Below, piece after piece: positions 41,259 to 50,288 of a DNA stretch of 64,000 bases (the stretch's first letter is position 1; each line of letters begins with the position of its first letter). Origin of the DNA: Neobacillus bataviensis (GTDB taxonomy: Bacteria; Bacillota; Bacilli; Bacillales_B; DSM-18226); assembly GCF_019969725.1 (NCBI RefSeq), contig NZ_JAHXYW010000003.1:508272-572271 (forward strand). Direction: 5' to 3'. The notes beneath the pieces are model-generated. The model worked only from the letters and a program-made list of their open reading frames with translations, did not search any database and was not told the DNA's origin. The position numbers and the translations under genes were made by a program.

Positions 41259-44200
41259 AAGCTCTAACCCCCTTTAATTTTTGATTGGACTGCTTTAATT
41301 CCAGGGTTTCTTTTGGATAAAAATGTCGCCGGCAAACAAGCCTGTAATCACAGAACTTACAATCATTTTCGTCATCGGTCATTTCAAAATGACCATGTTT
41401 GATTACTTCAATTAATTTTTCTAAAATGTCTAAGCCCTTTGTTCTGAGGGTAATGTCCTGCTTTCGGGAAAATCGCTCCGCCATACCCTTCACGGTCGGA
41501 AAATAATAGGCGCTTTCTTCTACGGCACCTTCACCAAGATTTAAATGCTGTTCAACGGCTAAGGCATAAATAAAATGCTGCAGCTGCCGTCCGCCCTTGA
41601 ATGCGCCATTTTTCTTATAACCATAGGTGCTTCCTGTTTTATAGTCAATGATATGGTATTTACCATCCTTCGATTTATCGACGCGGTCGATGATACCGGA
41701 GATTTTAAGTTCGCCTGAAGGAAGAGTGACAATTGCTGGTTCCTGATCGCCAATCCCAAATGAATATTCAAAATGAAGCGGATCGTAATTTTTACCATAT
41801 TGCTCCTCTTCTTTTAAAAAGATTTCACAGCATGCTAAAATATCCTTTACTTCACGTTGGTAGACTCTTTCATTGGGAGGAGGCAGAAACTCTTTTTGCT
41901 GCTTAATTAAGTTTGCAGCAATATCCTGAATCAATTTCAAATGTTTAGCAACTGAAGGTTTTGTGTTGTCCTTCGTCAATGTTTTATAAAAAGTTTCAAA
42001 AATACTGTGCAGCAAGCTCCCGCGGGTCGCGGCATCTAGCCATTTATTGGCGTCATATGAAACATCCTCAACAGGTTTTACCTTTAATACTTCTTTTAGG
42101 AAGTAGGAATATGCACACTTAGCCAGTGTTTCCAGCTTTCCGGCACTCATGGTTTTTTCATGATTTTGAAGCGGGTCAAATTGTGCTGCATCGATTTTTA
42201 CAAGTCCGTCGTATTCTGAATAGCCACTTGAATGACGAGCTCTTTCGGCATTCAGACCATTTATGACATTAGGAAAGTGCTGCAAAACCCCATCCGTCAT
42301 ATGACCAGTTACATCTTTCGTTAATTTTTCATTCCAGTAATCTTTATCTTCAAAAATATCATTAGAAATGATAGAGGAAGGCAGTTTTTTTAGCTCTTTG
42401 AATTCGGCCTCTTTATTGCCGGTCATCAAACGATAGCATTGCAGCACAACAAAAGCTGGGTTGATGGCCCGATTATCGTTGATATCAAAATTGCAATAGC
42501 TGACCGTTACACGCCCTTCCGATTGAGCTAAAACCTGAAGCAGGGTATATAAACTTTCTTGCCCTTTTTCGCGAAGCAGCCGTATGTTGTTTCCTAGCCT
42601 TATTCTTTCTGTATCTAAAAGCATTGGGTCTTCACTTGAATTTCCGAGAAACTTCTTATTATCCAGACCAACTACAAAAATATTTGACCGACTGCAATAA
42701 ATTCCATCCTGATAGGAAGAAACATGGAGATGGCCTGGTTTAGGACGAGATTGATTGACCCGAATAGATAACAGGAAATCCCTTACCTTTTCAATAACCT
42801 CATAAATAGACAACATTTCATCTGCATACGGGAGGATTTTTTCAATCGCCTCAAGTAGTGCTGATTTTGATAATTCATCGAAGGCCGACCCCGTTTTACA
42901 ATTATTCTCAAGAATAAACTTAATTCCAGTTAAGCATTTTTTATAGTTGATGGTCGAATCAAACGGAGGAAGGTTTTTAAAAATGGTTTTAAAACTGCTC
43001 CATATCCAATAATGTTCCTTTATACAGTTTTCAAGTAAAGTATTTTTTGCATCTAGGAGAAATTCTTCACTCAATCGATCGATTTCATTTCCAAATCGTT
43101 TATCATAGTGGTCAGGTGACCATCCAATTTGAAGATCCCTAAGTATTTTTGCTATTTTCCCTTTGGAAACAACCATTTTATCCAAATCAAAAAATCCTGA
43201 ATTTATAAATGGGACATTCTTTCCAATTTCAATTAAGCCTTCGTTCAACATATCCAGAAAAACTTGTACACTATAATTGGATTGAATCCACTCCAACAAC
43301 ACTAAAGTCAGCCGGCCTGGACGACTAAAGGTAATAGGAAGGCCGTCTCCAAACGAAATTGGAAGTTCCATCTTTTGTGAAAGTTGATAAAGCAGAGTAA
43401 TGTAGGCATCACCGCTTGTATAAAAAATAACACTTTCATCTAATGGTTCTTCTGTCATTTTTATTTTTTCTAATACCTGTTTTATTTCCAGCTCTTCTGT
43501 TTTTGCCGTAAAAAGATGCAAATCCGCTTCTCCGCTTGCACCATCCTGTTGGTAAAGATAGCTGAGTGAGGTTGGGTCAGCCCAGCGAATGGAACTAAGA
43601 CTTGTCCCTTCAGGGGTATTGATACCAAATACAGGGGCGAGCGGAAGTTTATAATGCATTTCAGGCAATATTTTACTTAAGAGTATTTCTTCCAGGTACG
43701 AAAGACGAAGATTCGACTGTAAAATAAATACCACATGATCATTTATTTTTACATATTTGCTTGCCATTTTTAAAAGAGAAGCTCTGTCGATAAATTCCAG
43801 ACTATTTATCTTTTCCTCAAATGCTGCAAGAATTTTGTCCATATCCTCCGCTTTGACAGGAGTGATAAAGGCATCCTTCTCTATCGTATCTTTTGTATAA
43901 CCTGAAAGACGAAGGAGTTGTATGGTGTTGTAGATGGCATGGCTAAAAGAAGGGGTAATTTCCATTCCTTCAAAGTATCGAAGCTTCCCTTTTTCCTTTA
44001 GTTCATGCAGCATGGTGTACGTTAATTGAACCCCAATGGAATGGTCCAAAAGCTTGATCTCCTCGTCCGAATTCAATTCGACTAGATTATGCGCAAGGTC
44101 GTTCACCGTTTTATACTTTAGATTAATGGCCTGATGGCCTTTTTTTACGAATGCTTCATTGATTTGCTCTCCAATTGAGTGAGAATCGACAATGACGATT

Positions 44201-44259
44201 TTTTCATTAAAAATATGTTTGGTACAAATTTGGTTTAATTCATTTACTAGAGTTATCAA
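41251..44259 (-). CDS. AddB-like PD-(D/E)XK nuclease with Fe-S cluster motif
   Basis: A 1002-aa partner of the AddA-like helicase. The last third is a RecB-type nuclease: RGSLLHSIFETFY, ISGIIDRVDKSKDGKYHIIDYKTG, and cysteines arranged as in AddB/Cas4 (LAKCAYSYF upstream of the core, CKFCDYRLVC after it), which would bind a [4Fe-4S] cluster. The N-terminus (IVIVDSHSIGEQINEAF) lacks the Walker A of canonical AddB, so the helicase-like part is probably inactive and structural. It starts at TTG 44259 with GGTGGTGATCGC. It is 150-odd residues shorter than typical AddB and differs clearly from it. Confidence 0.8.
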   Translation of the reverse strand: MITLVNELNQICTKHIFNEKIVIVDSHSIGEQINEAFVKKGHQAINLKYKTVNDLAHNLVELNSDEEIKLLDHSIGVQLTYTMLHELKEKGKLRYFEGMEITPSFSHAIYNTIQLLRLSGYTKDTIEKDAFITPVKAEDMDKILAAFEEKINSLEFIDRASLLKMASKYVKINDHVVFILQSNLRLSYLEEILLSKILPEMHYKLPLAPVFGINTPEGTSLSSIRWADPTSLSYLYQQDGASGEADLHLFTAKTEELEIKQVLEKIKMTEEPLDESVIFYTSGDAYITLLYQLSQKMELPISFGDGLPITFSRPGRLTLVLLEWIQSNYSVQVFLDMLNEGLIEIGKNVPFINSGFFDLDKMVVSKGKIAKILRDLQIGWSPDHYDKRFGNEIDRLSEEFLLDAKNTLLENCIKEHYWIWSSFKTIFKNLPPFDSTINYKKCLTGIKFILENNCKTGSAFDELSKSALLEAIEKILPYADEMLSIYEVIEKVRDFLLSIRVNQSRPKPGHLHVSSYQDGIYCSRSNIFVVGLDNKKFLGNSSEDPMLLDTERIRLGNNIRLLREKGQESLYTLLQVLAQSEGRVTVSYCNFDINDNRAINPAFVVLQCYRLMTGNKEAEFKELKKLPSSIISNDIFEDKDYWNEKLTKDVTGHMTDGVLQHFPNVINGLNAERARHSSGYSEYDGLVKIDAAQFDPLQNHEKTMSAGKLETLAKCAYSYFLKEVLKVKPVEDVSYDANKWLDAATRGSLLHSIFETFYKTLTKDNTKPSVAKHLKLIQDIAANLIKQQKEFLPPPNERVYQREVKDILACCEIFLKEEEQYGKNYDPLHFEYSFGIGDQEPAIVTLPSGELKISGIIDRVDKSKDGKYHIIDYKTGSTYGYKKNGAFKGGRQLQHFIYALAVEQHLNLGEGAVEESAYYFPTVKGMAERFSRKQDITLRTKGLDILEKLIEVIKHGHFEMTDDENDCKFCDYRLVCRRHFYPKETLELKQSNQKLKGVRAYD

Positions 44260-44444
44260 GCGATCACCACCATATTTTATCTATTAATTTATTATCCCAC
44301 ATTTTTTTCCAATAGCATTACCAAAAATGGGAAAGGCTTAGGAAAAATGTATTGAGGGTTGATTTTTCAGCCATTTATCTCAACATATATTTTAACATAT
44401 TGGAAATAATAACCTCGATGAACTTTGAGAGGATGCGATGACGG

Positions 44445-45170
44445 ATGTCGTTAGAATGGTTTGACAGAGTTTGCGGGGAATTGCAGGACCATCTAGAGTC
44501 TATTTGTGAAGAATATGATCAAGTCGGCCAAATGGCAATTGAAAGAGCCGCTAAACATCCAAGGATAGAATTTTTCGTCGAGACAGCGGATACCGAAACT
44601 GATGAACTTGATCGTGAATATTTCTGCTCTCTTTTCTTTGATCCGCAAAACGAAGAGTTTTATATTGATACCTTTGATGTTGACAGCGGTCACACAGCAA
44701 AAATCATCCTTTCTGATATCGAGGAGATTATCGAGGAGGTTCACGAAAGTCTTCATGATTACATGAATGGTGAGGATCATTATTCGGATGATGGAGTTTT
44801 TCTTCAGACAGATGAGTTCTTTGATAATGAAGAAGATTGTGAAACCGTTGATGATGACGACGAGTATTACCAGGCTGAACAAGTGAACAGCGATGATATT
44901 TTTGAGGAAATTGATGTTGATTGGTCTACACCAGAGGTTACGGCTTTCAAGCACGAGGATGAAGTCGAAATTACCTATCAATTTGGTGTCGTTCAAGCAA
45001 CTGGGGACGGTGTCATCAAGCGGGTGAACCGGATTTGGACAACTGAGGATGAGTTAATCAAGGATGAATCTCATTTTATTTTTAGCAGAGAAGAAGCAAG
45101 TACGATTATTGCAATGATTGCAAGTCATATGGATCAATTAAGTGAATTTAATTTTGATGATTATCAATAA
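44445..45170 (+). CDS. Acidic conserved hypothetical protein
   Basis: A 241-aa, strongly acidic soluble protein with long Asp/Glu runs in the middle (about residues 120-155, including ETVDDDDEYY). There is no signal peptide, membrane helix or known catalytic motif. Its two ends look folded (IERAAKHPRIEFFVETADTE, and EVEITYQFGVVQATGDGVIK), linked by the acidic segment. It is divergent from the AddB-like gene with 185 bp between. The start is ATG 44445 with only a weak GACGG in front. A hairpin follows. The function is unknown. Confidence 0.7.
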   Translation: MSLEWFDRVCGELQDHLESICEEYDQVGQMAIERAAKHPRIEFFVETADTETDELDREYFCSLFFDPQNEEFYIDTFDVDSGHTAKIILSDIEEIIEEVHESLHDYMNGEDHYSDDGVFLQTDEFFDNEEDCETVDDDDEYYQAEQVNSDDIFEEIDVDWSTPEVTAFKHEDEVEITYQFGVVQATGDGVIKRVNRIWTTEDELIKDESHFIFSREEASTIIAMIASHMDQLSEFNFDDYQ

Positions 45171-45177
45171 AAGGAGG

Positions 45178-45201
45178 GAGCATGCATTTATCAGCATGCT
45201 C
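45178..45201 (+). terminator. Terminator after the acidic protein gene
   Basis: Perfect 8-bp stem GAGCATGC/GCATGCTC (45178-45185, 45194-45201) followed by TTTCTTATTATT. Confidence 0.6.
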
Positions 45202-45219
45202 TTTCTTATTATTCCTCCC

Positions 45220-46683
45220 TTATTGGCTGGCTAATATAGAGACAATCCTATCCTCAATTTTCTTGCCCTTCGACTCATCTAAAAGGTTGTTTAACAATAT
45301 CGAAAAAATCAATGTTTTTCCACTTTTGGTGTGTACATACCCTGACAAAGAGCTGACGGTTGAGATGGTGCCAGTTTTGGCTCTTACTCTTCCTTGAGTG
45401 TCCGGATTTTTCATCCTATTTCTCAGTGAGCCGCCTACCATTTTGTCATGGATACCTGATAATGGCAATGCATTAAGATATGATGAATACCATTTTTGCT
45501 TTTGTGCATTCCATAACAGCAGCGATAATTGGTTGGCTGAAATCAAATCCACATGGGAAATCCCTGAACCATCTCGTATTACCATTGTCCTCGGATTAAC
45601 ACCTAAGTTTGTCATCTCTGTCTTTAGTACATCCAATCCCTTCTCCCAGCTTCCCTCCCCTTTCACTACCTTCCCCATTTCCTTAACCAATCCTTCAGCA
45701 AGAACATTGTTGCTCAATTTGAGAAAAGGAACTAATAGCCTTGAAAGTGGCATGGAATGATGAATGTATAAAATTCTTGCCTTTTCAGGTACCATGCCAG
45801 TTTTTATTTTTCCTGTCAATGTAATACCATGGTTTGCTAAAGACTGTTGAAAAAGTGTAACCGCGTAACGAGTAGGGTTCCACACACCAACCCATTCTTT
45901 TTCAACTTTCGCTTTCATTGGAATCGTTCCCTCAATCGTAATAGTATTTGTCGCATGCTCACGTTCGACGGTAAGTTTCTTTCTACCATCCTCTTGCACG
46001 GTAATTGCCTTGTTTACTATTTTCACATAATCCGTTTTCGGGGTGATTTTCACCATTGGTTTGTCCCATCTATGGATTCCGGGCTGAATCTCCACTTTAA
46101 TAGACCCTGTATCATAGTCCGTTGTAGGTGAAGCAGTTAAAGCTGATACTTGTGCGCCGTAATAGGCGGTTTCGTCACTCCAGGGCAGATCGAGTGAATA
46201 ACGAACATCATCGTACCAAGAATCATCGCCTATTAAATTTCCCTTTATTTTTTTAATTCCTAGCTTTTGGATCTCTTCCGCCATCTTATCGAAATCTGTT
46301 TTTAAAAGTGTCGGATCACCTTTTCCTTTTAAAAACAGATTTCCTTTAAGTGTTTGCTTTTTCACTGGACCTTCAGCATATATTTCCGTCGAAAAAGTAT
46401 GGTTTTCACCCAATACGCTGAGTGCAGCGGCAGCTGTTAATAGCTTCATATTGGAGGCCGGCCGCAGCCTTAGATCGCCTTGATACTGATAAATTATATT
46501 CCTATCTGCAGCAGAGCGAATGCTGATTCCAGCCATCGACCCTTGCAATGCAGGTTCACTTGATAGTACCTGATTAAGTTGGCTTCTCAAAGAAGATGTG
46601 TTTTCATTTGCAAAAACAGTATGCTTATCAGCAACTGATACGGATATCACCATACATAAAAGTACCATGCCCTTTTTTAGCAA
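45220..46683 (-). CDS. dacC: D-alanyl-D-alanine carboxypeptidase/endopeptidase, S13 family (PBP4-like)
   Basis: A 487-aa exported penicillin-binding protein trimming peptidoglycan stem peptides or cross-links. A signal peptide covers about residues 1-25 (MVLLCMVISVSVADKHTVFA). The catalytic motifs are present: SxxK in RPASNMKLLTAAAAL, SxN in KLSNNVLAEGLVKEMG and KTG in RVRAKTGTISTVSSLSGY. A large insertion between motifs 1 and 2 is typical of S13 enzymes. It is a monocistronic gene that converges on the acidic protein gene. Sporulation-linked expression is possible, as for B. subtilis DacC, but is not shown by sequence. Confidence 0.9.
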   Translation of the reverse strand: MLKKGMVLLCMVISVSVADKHTVFANENTSSLRSQLNQVLSSEPALQGSMAGISIRSAADRNIIYQYQGDLRLRPASNMKLLTAAAALSVLGENHTFSTEIYAEGPVKKQTLKGNLFLKGKGDPTLLKTDFDKMAEEIQKLGIKKIKGNLIGDDSWYDDVRYSLDLPWSDETAYYGAQVSALTASPTTDYDTGSIKVEIQPGIHRWDKPMVKITPKTDYVKIVNKAITVQEDGRKKLTVEREHATNTITIEGTIPMKAKVEKEWVGVWNPTRYAVTLFQQSLANHGITLTGKIKTGMVPEKARILYIHHSMPLSRLLVPFLKLSNNVLAEGLVKEMGKVVKGEGSWEKGLDVLKTEMTNLGVNPRTMVIRDGSGISHVDLISANQLSLLLWNAQKQKWYSSYLNALPLSGIHDKMVGGSLRNRMKNPDTQGRVRAKTGTISTVSSLSGYVHTKSGKTLIFSILLNNLLDESKGKKIEDRIVSILASQ

Positions 46684-46820
46684 ACTTTTTCCAGCCTTTC
46701 CTTTTTTCTTTCAGTTTGTCCAAAATGCCCCAAAAGATTAAAAATTGATTAATAAGTGGATAATTTAGTTTTTTTCTCCTATATTTAGTAGGAAAGATAT
46801 TTTTTGTGAGGTGACTTATC

Positions 46821-47645
46821 ATGGCCGTACATACGGAATGGAAAACTTTTAATGGAAAAGACAGCAAGTCCAGGGCATATTTTGCTTCAATCGGACCAGC
46901 GCTTGAGTTGCGTCCTGCAGTTATTATCATTCAGGAAATATGGGGAGTTAACAAACATATCCAGGAAGTAGCAGAAAGGTTTGCCGCTGCCGGTTATGTT
47001 GCCATTGCTCCAGATTTATTTGCAATTGATGGTGACCGTCCAGAAGAACTAAGTGCTGAGCGGTTAGATGATGCGAAGGATTTTTTACATTCTATTCCCC
47101 ATTCTTCCTGGTTCAATCCGGATGAGCGGGAAAACGAAATCCTAAAGCAGCCTTCATTACGTCAGGAAAACCTCAGATCGACATTAAATGGATTGTTTGG
47201 CTTGCTTAATCCGTCGAAATCCAAGTCACTAGCAGGAATTCTAACAGACACAGCTGATTATGCCAGAACGACATTCGAAAAATCTAAAGGTATGCCTGTC
47301 ACTTCTGTAGGTTTCTGTATGGGTGGGGCCCTTTCAGCGGTATTAGCGACTTTAGATCAACAACACTCTGGTTCGATTGTATTTTATGGGCGGCCGCCTC
47401 AGCAGGGAATTCCGAATATTAATTGCCCAATACTTGGTTTTTATGGTGGAGAGGACCCAAATATTACGAATTTAGTGCCAGGTTTTGAGGAAGAAATGAA
47501 AAAGAACGGAAAATCATTCGAAGCAGTCATCTATTCGGATGCAAAACACGCATTCTTCAATGATACGAACCCAACCTATCACGTTACTCATGCCCGCGAT
47601 GCCTTTGCACGAACATTAAACTTTTTAAACCAGGTAACTAAATAA
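46821..47645 (+). CDS. Dienelactone hydrolase family protein
   Basis: A 274-aa alpha/beta hydrolase. It has the family Glu in IIIQEIWGVNKHIQEVAERF, the nucleophile Cys in VGFCMGGALSAVLA, the Asp in FYGGEDPNIT, and the His in AKHAFFND. The Cys nucleophile separates it from ordinary esterases. GAGGTGACTTATC precedes the ATG. An extra loop (about residues 80-125) enlarges the cap. It could act on lactones or carboxymethylenebutenolide-like esters; the physiological substrate is unknown. Confidence 0.87.
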   Translation: MAVHTEWKTFNGKDSKSRAYFASIGPALELRPAVIIIQEIWGVNKHIQEVAERFAAAGYVAIAPDLFAIDGDRPEELSAERLDDAKDFLHSIPHSSWFNPDERENEILKQPSLRQENLRSTLNGLFGLLNPSKSKSLAGILTDTADYARTTFEKSKGMPVTSVGFCMGGALSAVLATLDQQHSGSIVFYGRPPQQGIPNINCPILGFYGGEDPNITNLVPGFEEEMKKNGKSFEAVIYSDAKHAFFNDTNPTYHVTHARDAFARTLNFLNQVTK

Positions 47646-47654
47646 GAATTTTGA

Positions 47655-47688
47655 AAAGAGCATCGGCATTTAAAGACCGATGCTCTTT
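47655..47688. terminator. Bidirectional terminator between the DLH gene and pnkp
   Basis: Perfect 12-bp stem (47655-47666 with 47677-47688), A-run before and T-run after, between two converging genes. Confidence 0.9.
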
Positions 47689-47693
47689 ATTCC

Positions 47694-50288
47694 TTATAAT
47701 CTAGGATCAATCGGCTCTGCTTCTAGTGCCAATACCCCTAACACACATTCATGATATCGTTCCAGTGATTCCCTTTTTACAAATCTGTTTACTGCTTCAA
47801 TACCCAGTGAGAATTCCTTCAAAGCGTTCCGCTGCTTTTTACTGGCATTGCGCTTCTTTAGCCTTAACAAATTCTCAGGATCCAAGTAATCGATTCCGTA
47901 TATGATATGCAAGTATTTCCTTCCCCTGACTTTGATGGCTGGCTGTAAAAGCTTCCCTTTGTTGCGAGCCACAAACGACTCCGGTTTTACCACAAAGCCT
48001 TCATGACCATTTTCTGTCATATCCTCCCACCACTGAATCGTATTCTTCATGGAGTCTTCATCCGTTACCACACGATACTCCGTTTCCACGAACAAAGAAG
48101 ATAACTCACTAAATTCTTTATTTTTCTCCATATGCCAGGTGTGCGGCTTATTAAAAAAGGTCTCGGTGCTGTGGGCTAATGTATGGAAGGGTGCAATTTG
48201 AATTCCTTCCAGTCCTTCCGTTTCCCAGCAGTATTTTTGATAAACCTCATTAAAAACAACTGCATTATCAATCTTTTCCTCAGTTTCTCTCAGCCAGTCA
48301 CCAACGTCCTTACTATTTTCATATGCCATTTGCAGACCGGACCTTAATTTATTTCTATCAATCAGTGCCATTTCACCAACATGTGCATATTGGTTCATGA
48401 TTAGCTCTTTTGCTTTTAAATTCCACGGGAGGATTTCTGCATCAAGTAAAACGAAGTCGGTGTTGTATTTTTCAAAATAGCCAGCGAGGTCTTTATTTAA
48501 TTCCTCAAGAATTTGTGTCTCCAGTTTCTTTTGAAAAAAAGCCCTTCCTGTTCTTGTATAAATGGCGCCTAGAGACTCTCTGCCGATTAACTCCTTGGCT
48601 GCTTCCTTATTTTTAAATAGAAACAAAATCCCCCGGCTGCCCATATGTTTTTTCTCCACAACCATCGTATCCACGCCATTGGCCAGATAGTATTCAAAGG
48701 CTTCCAACGGGTGCTCCAAGTAGCCTTCTAAACTCGATGGTTTTGGTGTCGGGCTCATCGTCGGCGGCAGATAAATAATTTCCTCAAGTGGTAATGTGTA
48801 ATGGGAAAGATCATCAAGGGCCGATTTGATCCCCTCTTTGTATATCGAAATCTCCCCTATTTGCTCAGTTAACACGGAAAAGCCATTGATAAATTTTCCT
48901 AGGTTCGGCGGTGCCAGCCGTTCTCGTTCCCACTTGCGAAGTGGATTGTCCGGAACATTGGCATAATCCCGCTTTGCCTCAACGGAAACGAATTGTTTTT
49001 CGGGATAACGATAAGCAGTTAATCGGCCCCCAAACACCACACCTTGGTCGATATTCAGGGTATTATTGACCAGCAGGGGCTGTGGTTTTGGATCATGGCC
49101 CCAGATAATTAATTCACTAGATTGATGCTCGATGGTCCAATCTTTGCGGATTGGCTTACCATTTTCATCGAGTCCATCCGAATCACCATACCTGCAAAAA
49201 TCAGAAATCCGCTGCGATTGTTTGCCAATATAATGATCTCTTATGCCAGCATGTGTGGCAACCGCGACCTTTACTCCATTTTTTTCAATAATTAAATGCG
49301 ATTTGGCTGCTAATAGTAATTCCTTAGATTCATTCTTTAATTGGTTAGAAGCTTCTTGTCCATACAAATTTTCATATTCTTCAAATTCAGCAGCCAGCTT
49401 TTCATCTCCATGTGCGAGCTTTACACTGCGGCCATCGAGCCAACGGGCGATCTTCCAGCCATGGTTACTATCAATCATATAGGCGAGCCCCGTTCCCACA
49501 TGTTTTTTAAAAAATTGCAAGGTCTCCAATGAACGTGGACCACGGCTCATAACATCACCTAAAGATAATATTCTTCTTCCCTCAGGATGTAAATAATACC
49601 CTTCTGCATTTTCTTTATAACCCAGTTTTTCTAATAGCTCGATAAATTCCTCAAAGCAGCCGTGAATGTCTCCGATAAAATCAATACCATTGCCAAGGTT
49701 CACAAGCAAAGAATTCTGTTGACGTCCCATTTCCAGAGTCTTAAGTTCTTCTTCATTTAAGATATATGTGCGATGAAAGCCTTCTTTTTTTATGAACCTC
49801 ATGGTCCTTTTAAATTGCTGGTATTGCTGTTTGATACGATTCTTTCCGCGTGGGTAATCACGATGCTCATCACGTGTTAGGAGCTCTTTTTCTGGAACAT
49901 TGAAAACAATCGCTACTACGGGAACATGATATTTCTTGCCCATTCGAATATAGCGTTCACGATCGCCTTCTTTTAAATGGGTAGCATCTATAATCGTTAA
50001 TTTATTTAACCGGCACCGCTTCCCGATTAAGAAGTCCATTGTATCGAAAGCTTCGTTTGAGACGCGGAAATACTCATCATAAAGTACATCTGCTTCGTCC
50101 TTTGGCCGCTGATTCCAATTAATATATTCAACATCGCTGACGAGCACACGAAATTGGTCTGAGCTTATCACCTCGGATGATAGAATGCTTTTTTCATTCA
50201 CTAACCGGTTTAATAATGTCGTCTTGCCGCTATTTGATGGTCCGACTAATAAGACAATGCCTGCATATGGTAAATATATCTTTGTCAT
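47694..50288 (-). CDS. pnkp: Polynucleotide kinase-phosphatase-ligase Pnkp (RNA repair)
   Basis: An 864-aa three-domain RNA end-healing and sealing enzyme. The kinase domain (about 1-180) has the P-loop LLVGPSNSGKTTLLNRL. The phosphatase domain (about 200-460) has binuclear metal motifs GDIHGCFEE, LSLGDVMSRGP, THAGIRD and IIWGHDPKPQP; SNHG replaces the usual GNH-Asp. The ligase-type nucleotidyltransferase (about 500-864) has the lysine motif EKKHMGSRGILFLF, LLDAEILPW, GHEGFVVKP and the C-terminal IKVRGRKYLHIIYG. Its ATG overlaps the hen1 stop by 4 nt. In known systems Pnkp works with Hen1 to repair RNAs cut by ribotoxins and to methylate the mended ends. Confidence 0.93.
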   Translation of the reverse strand: MTKIYLPYAGIVLLVGPSNSGKTTLLNRLVNEKSILSSEVISSDQFRVLVSDVEYINWNQRPKDEADVLYDEYFRVSNEAFDTMDFLIGKRCRLNKLTIIDATHLKEGDRERYIRMGKKYHVPVVAIVFNVPEKELLTRDEHRDYPRGKNRIKQQYQQFKRTMRFIKKEGFHRTYILNEEELKTLEMGRQQNSLLVNLGNGIDFIGDIHGCFEEFIELLEKLGYKENAEGYYLHPEGRRILSLGDVMSRGPRSLETLQFFKKHVGTGLAYMIDSNHGWKIARWLDGRSVKLAHGDEKLAAEFEEYENLYGQEASNQLKNESKELLLAAKSHLIIEKNGVKVAVATHAGIRDHYIGKQSQRISDFCRYGDSDGLDENGKPIRKDWTIEHQSSELIIWGHDPKPQPLLVNNTLNIDQGVVFGGRLTAYRYPEKQFVSVEAKRDYANVPDNPLRKWERERLAPPNLGKFINGFSVLTEQIGEISIYKEGIKSALDDLSHYTLPLEEIIYLPPTMSPTPKPSSLEGYLEHPLEAFEYYLANGVDTMVVEKKHMGSRGILFLFKNKEAAKELIGRESLGAIYTRTGRAFFQKKLETQILEELNKDLAGYFEKYNTDFVLLDAEILPWNLKAKELIMNQYAHVGEMALIDRNKLRSGLQMAYENSKDVGDWLRETEEKIDNAVVFNEVYQKYCWETEGLEGIQIAPFHTLAHSTETFFNKPHTWHMEKNKEFSELSSLFVETEYRVVTDEDSMKNTIQWWEDMTENGHEGFVVKPESFVARNKGKLLQPAIKVRGRKYLHIIYGIDYLDPENLLRLKKRNASKKQRNALKEFSLGIEAVNRFVKRESLERYHECVLGVLALEAEPIDPRL

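Noticed and set aside
38058..44259. Canonical addAB
   Set aside because: The lengths, the missing Walker A in the B-like subunit and the gene context do not fit the Bacillus addBA locus; called AddAB-like only.
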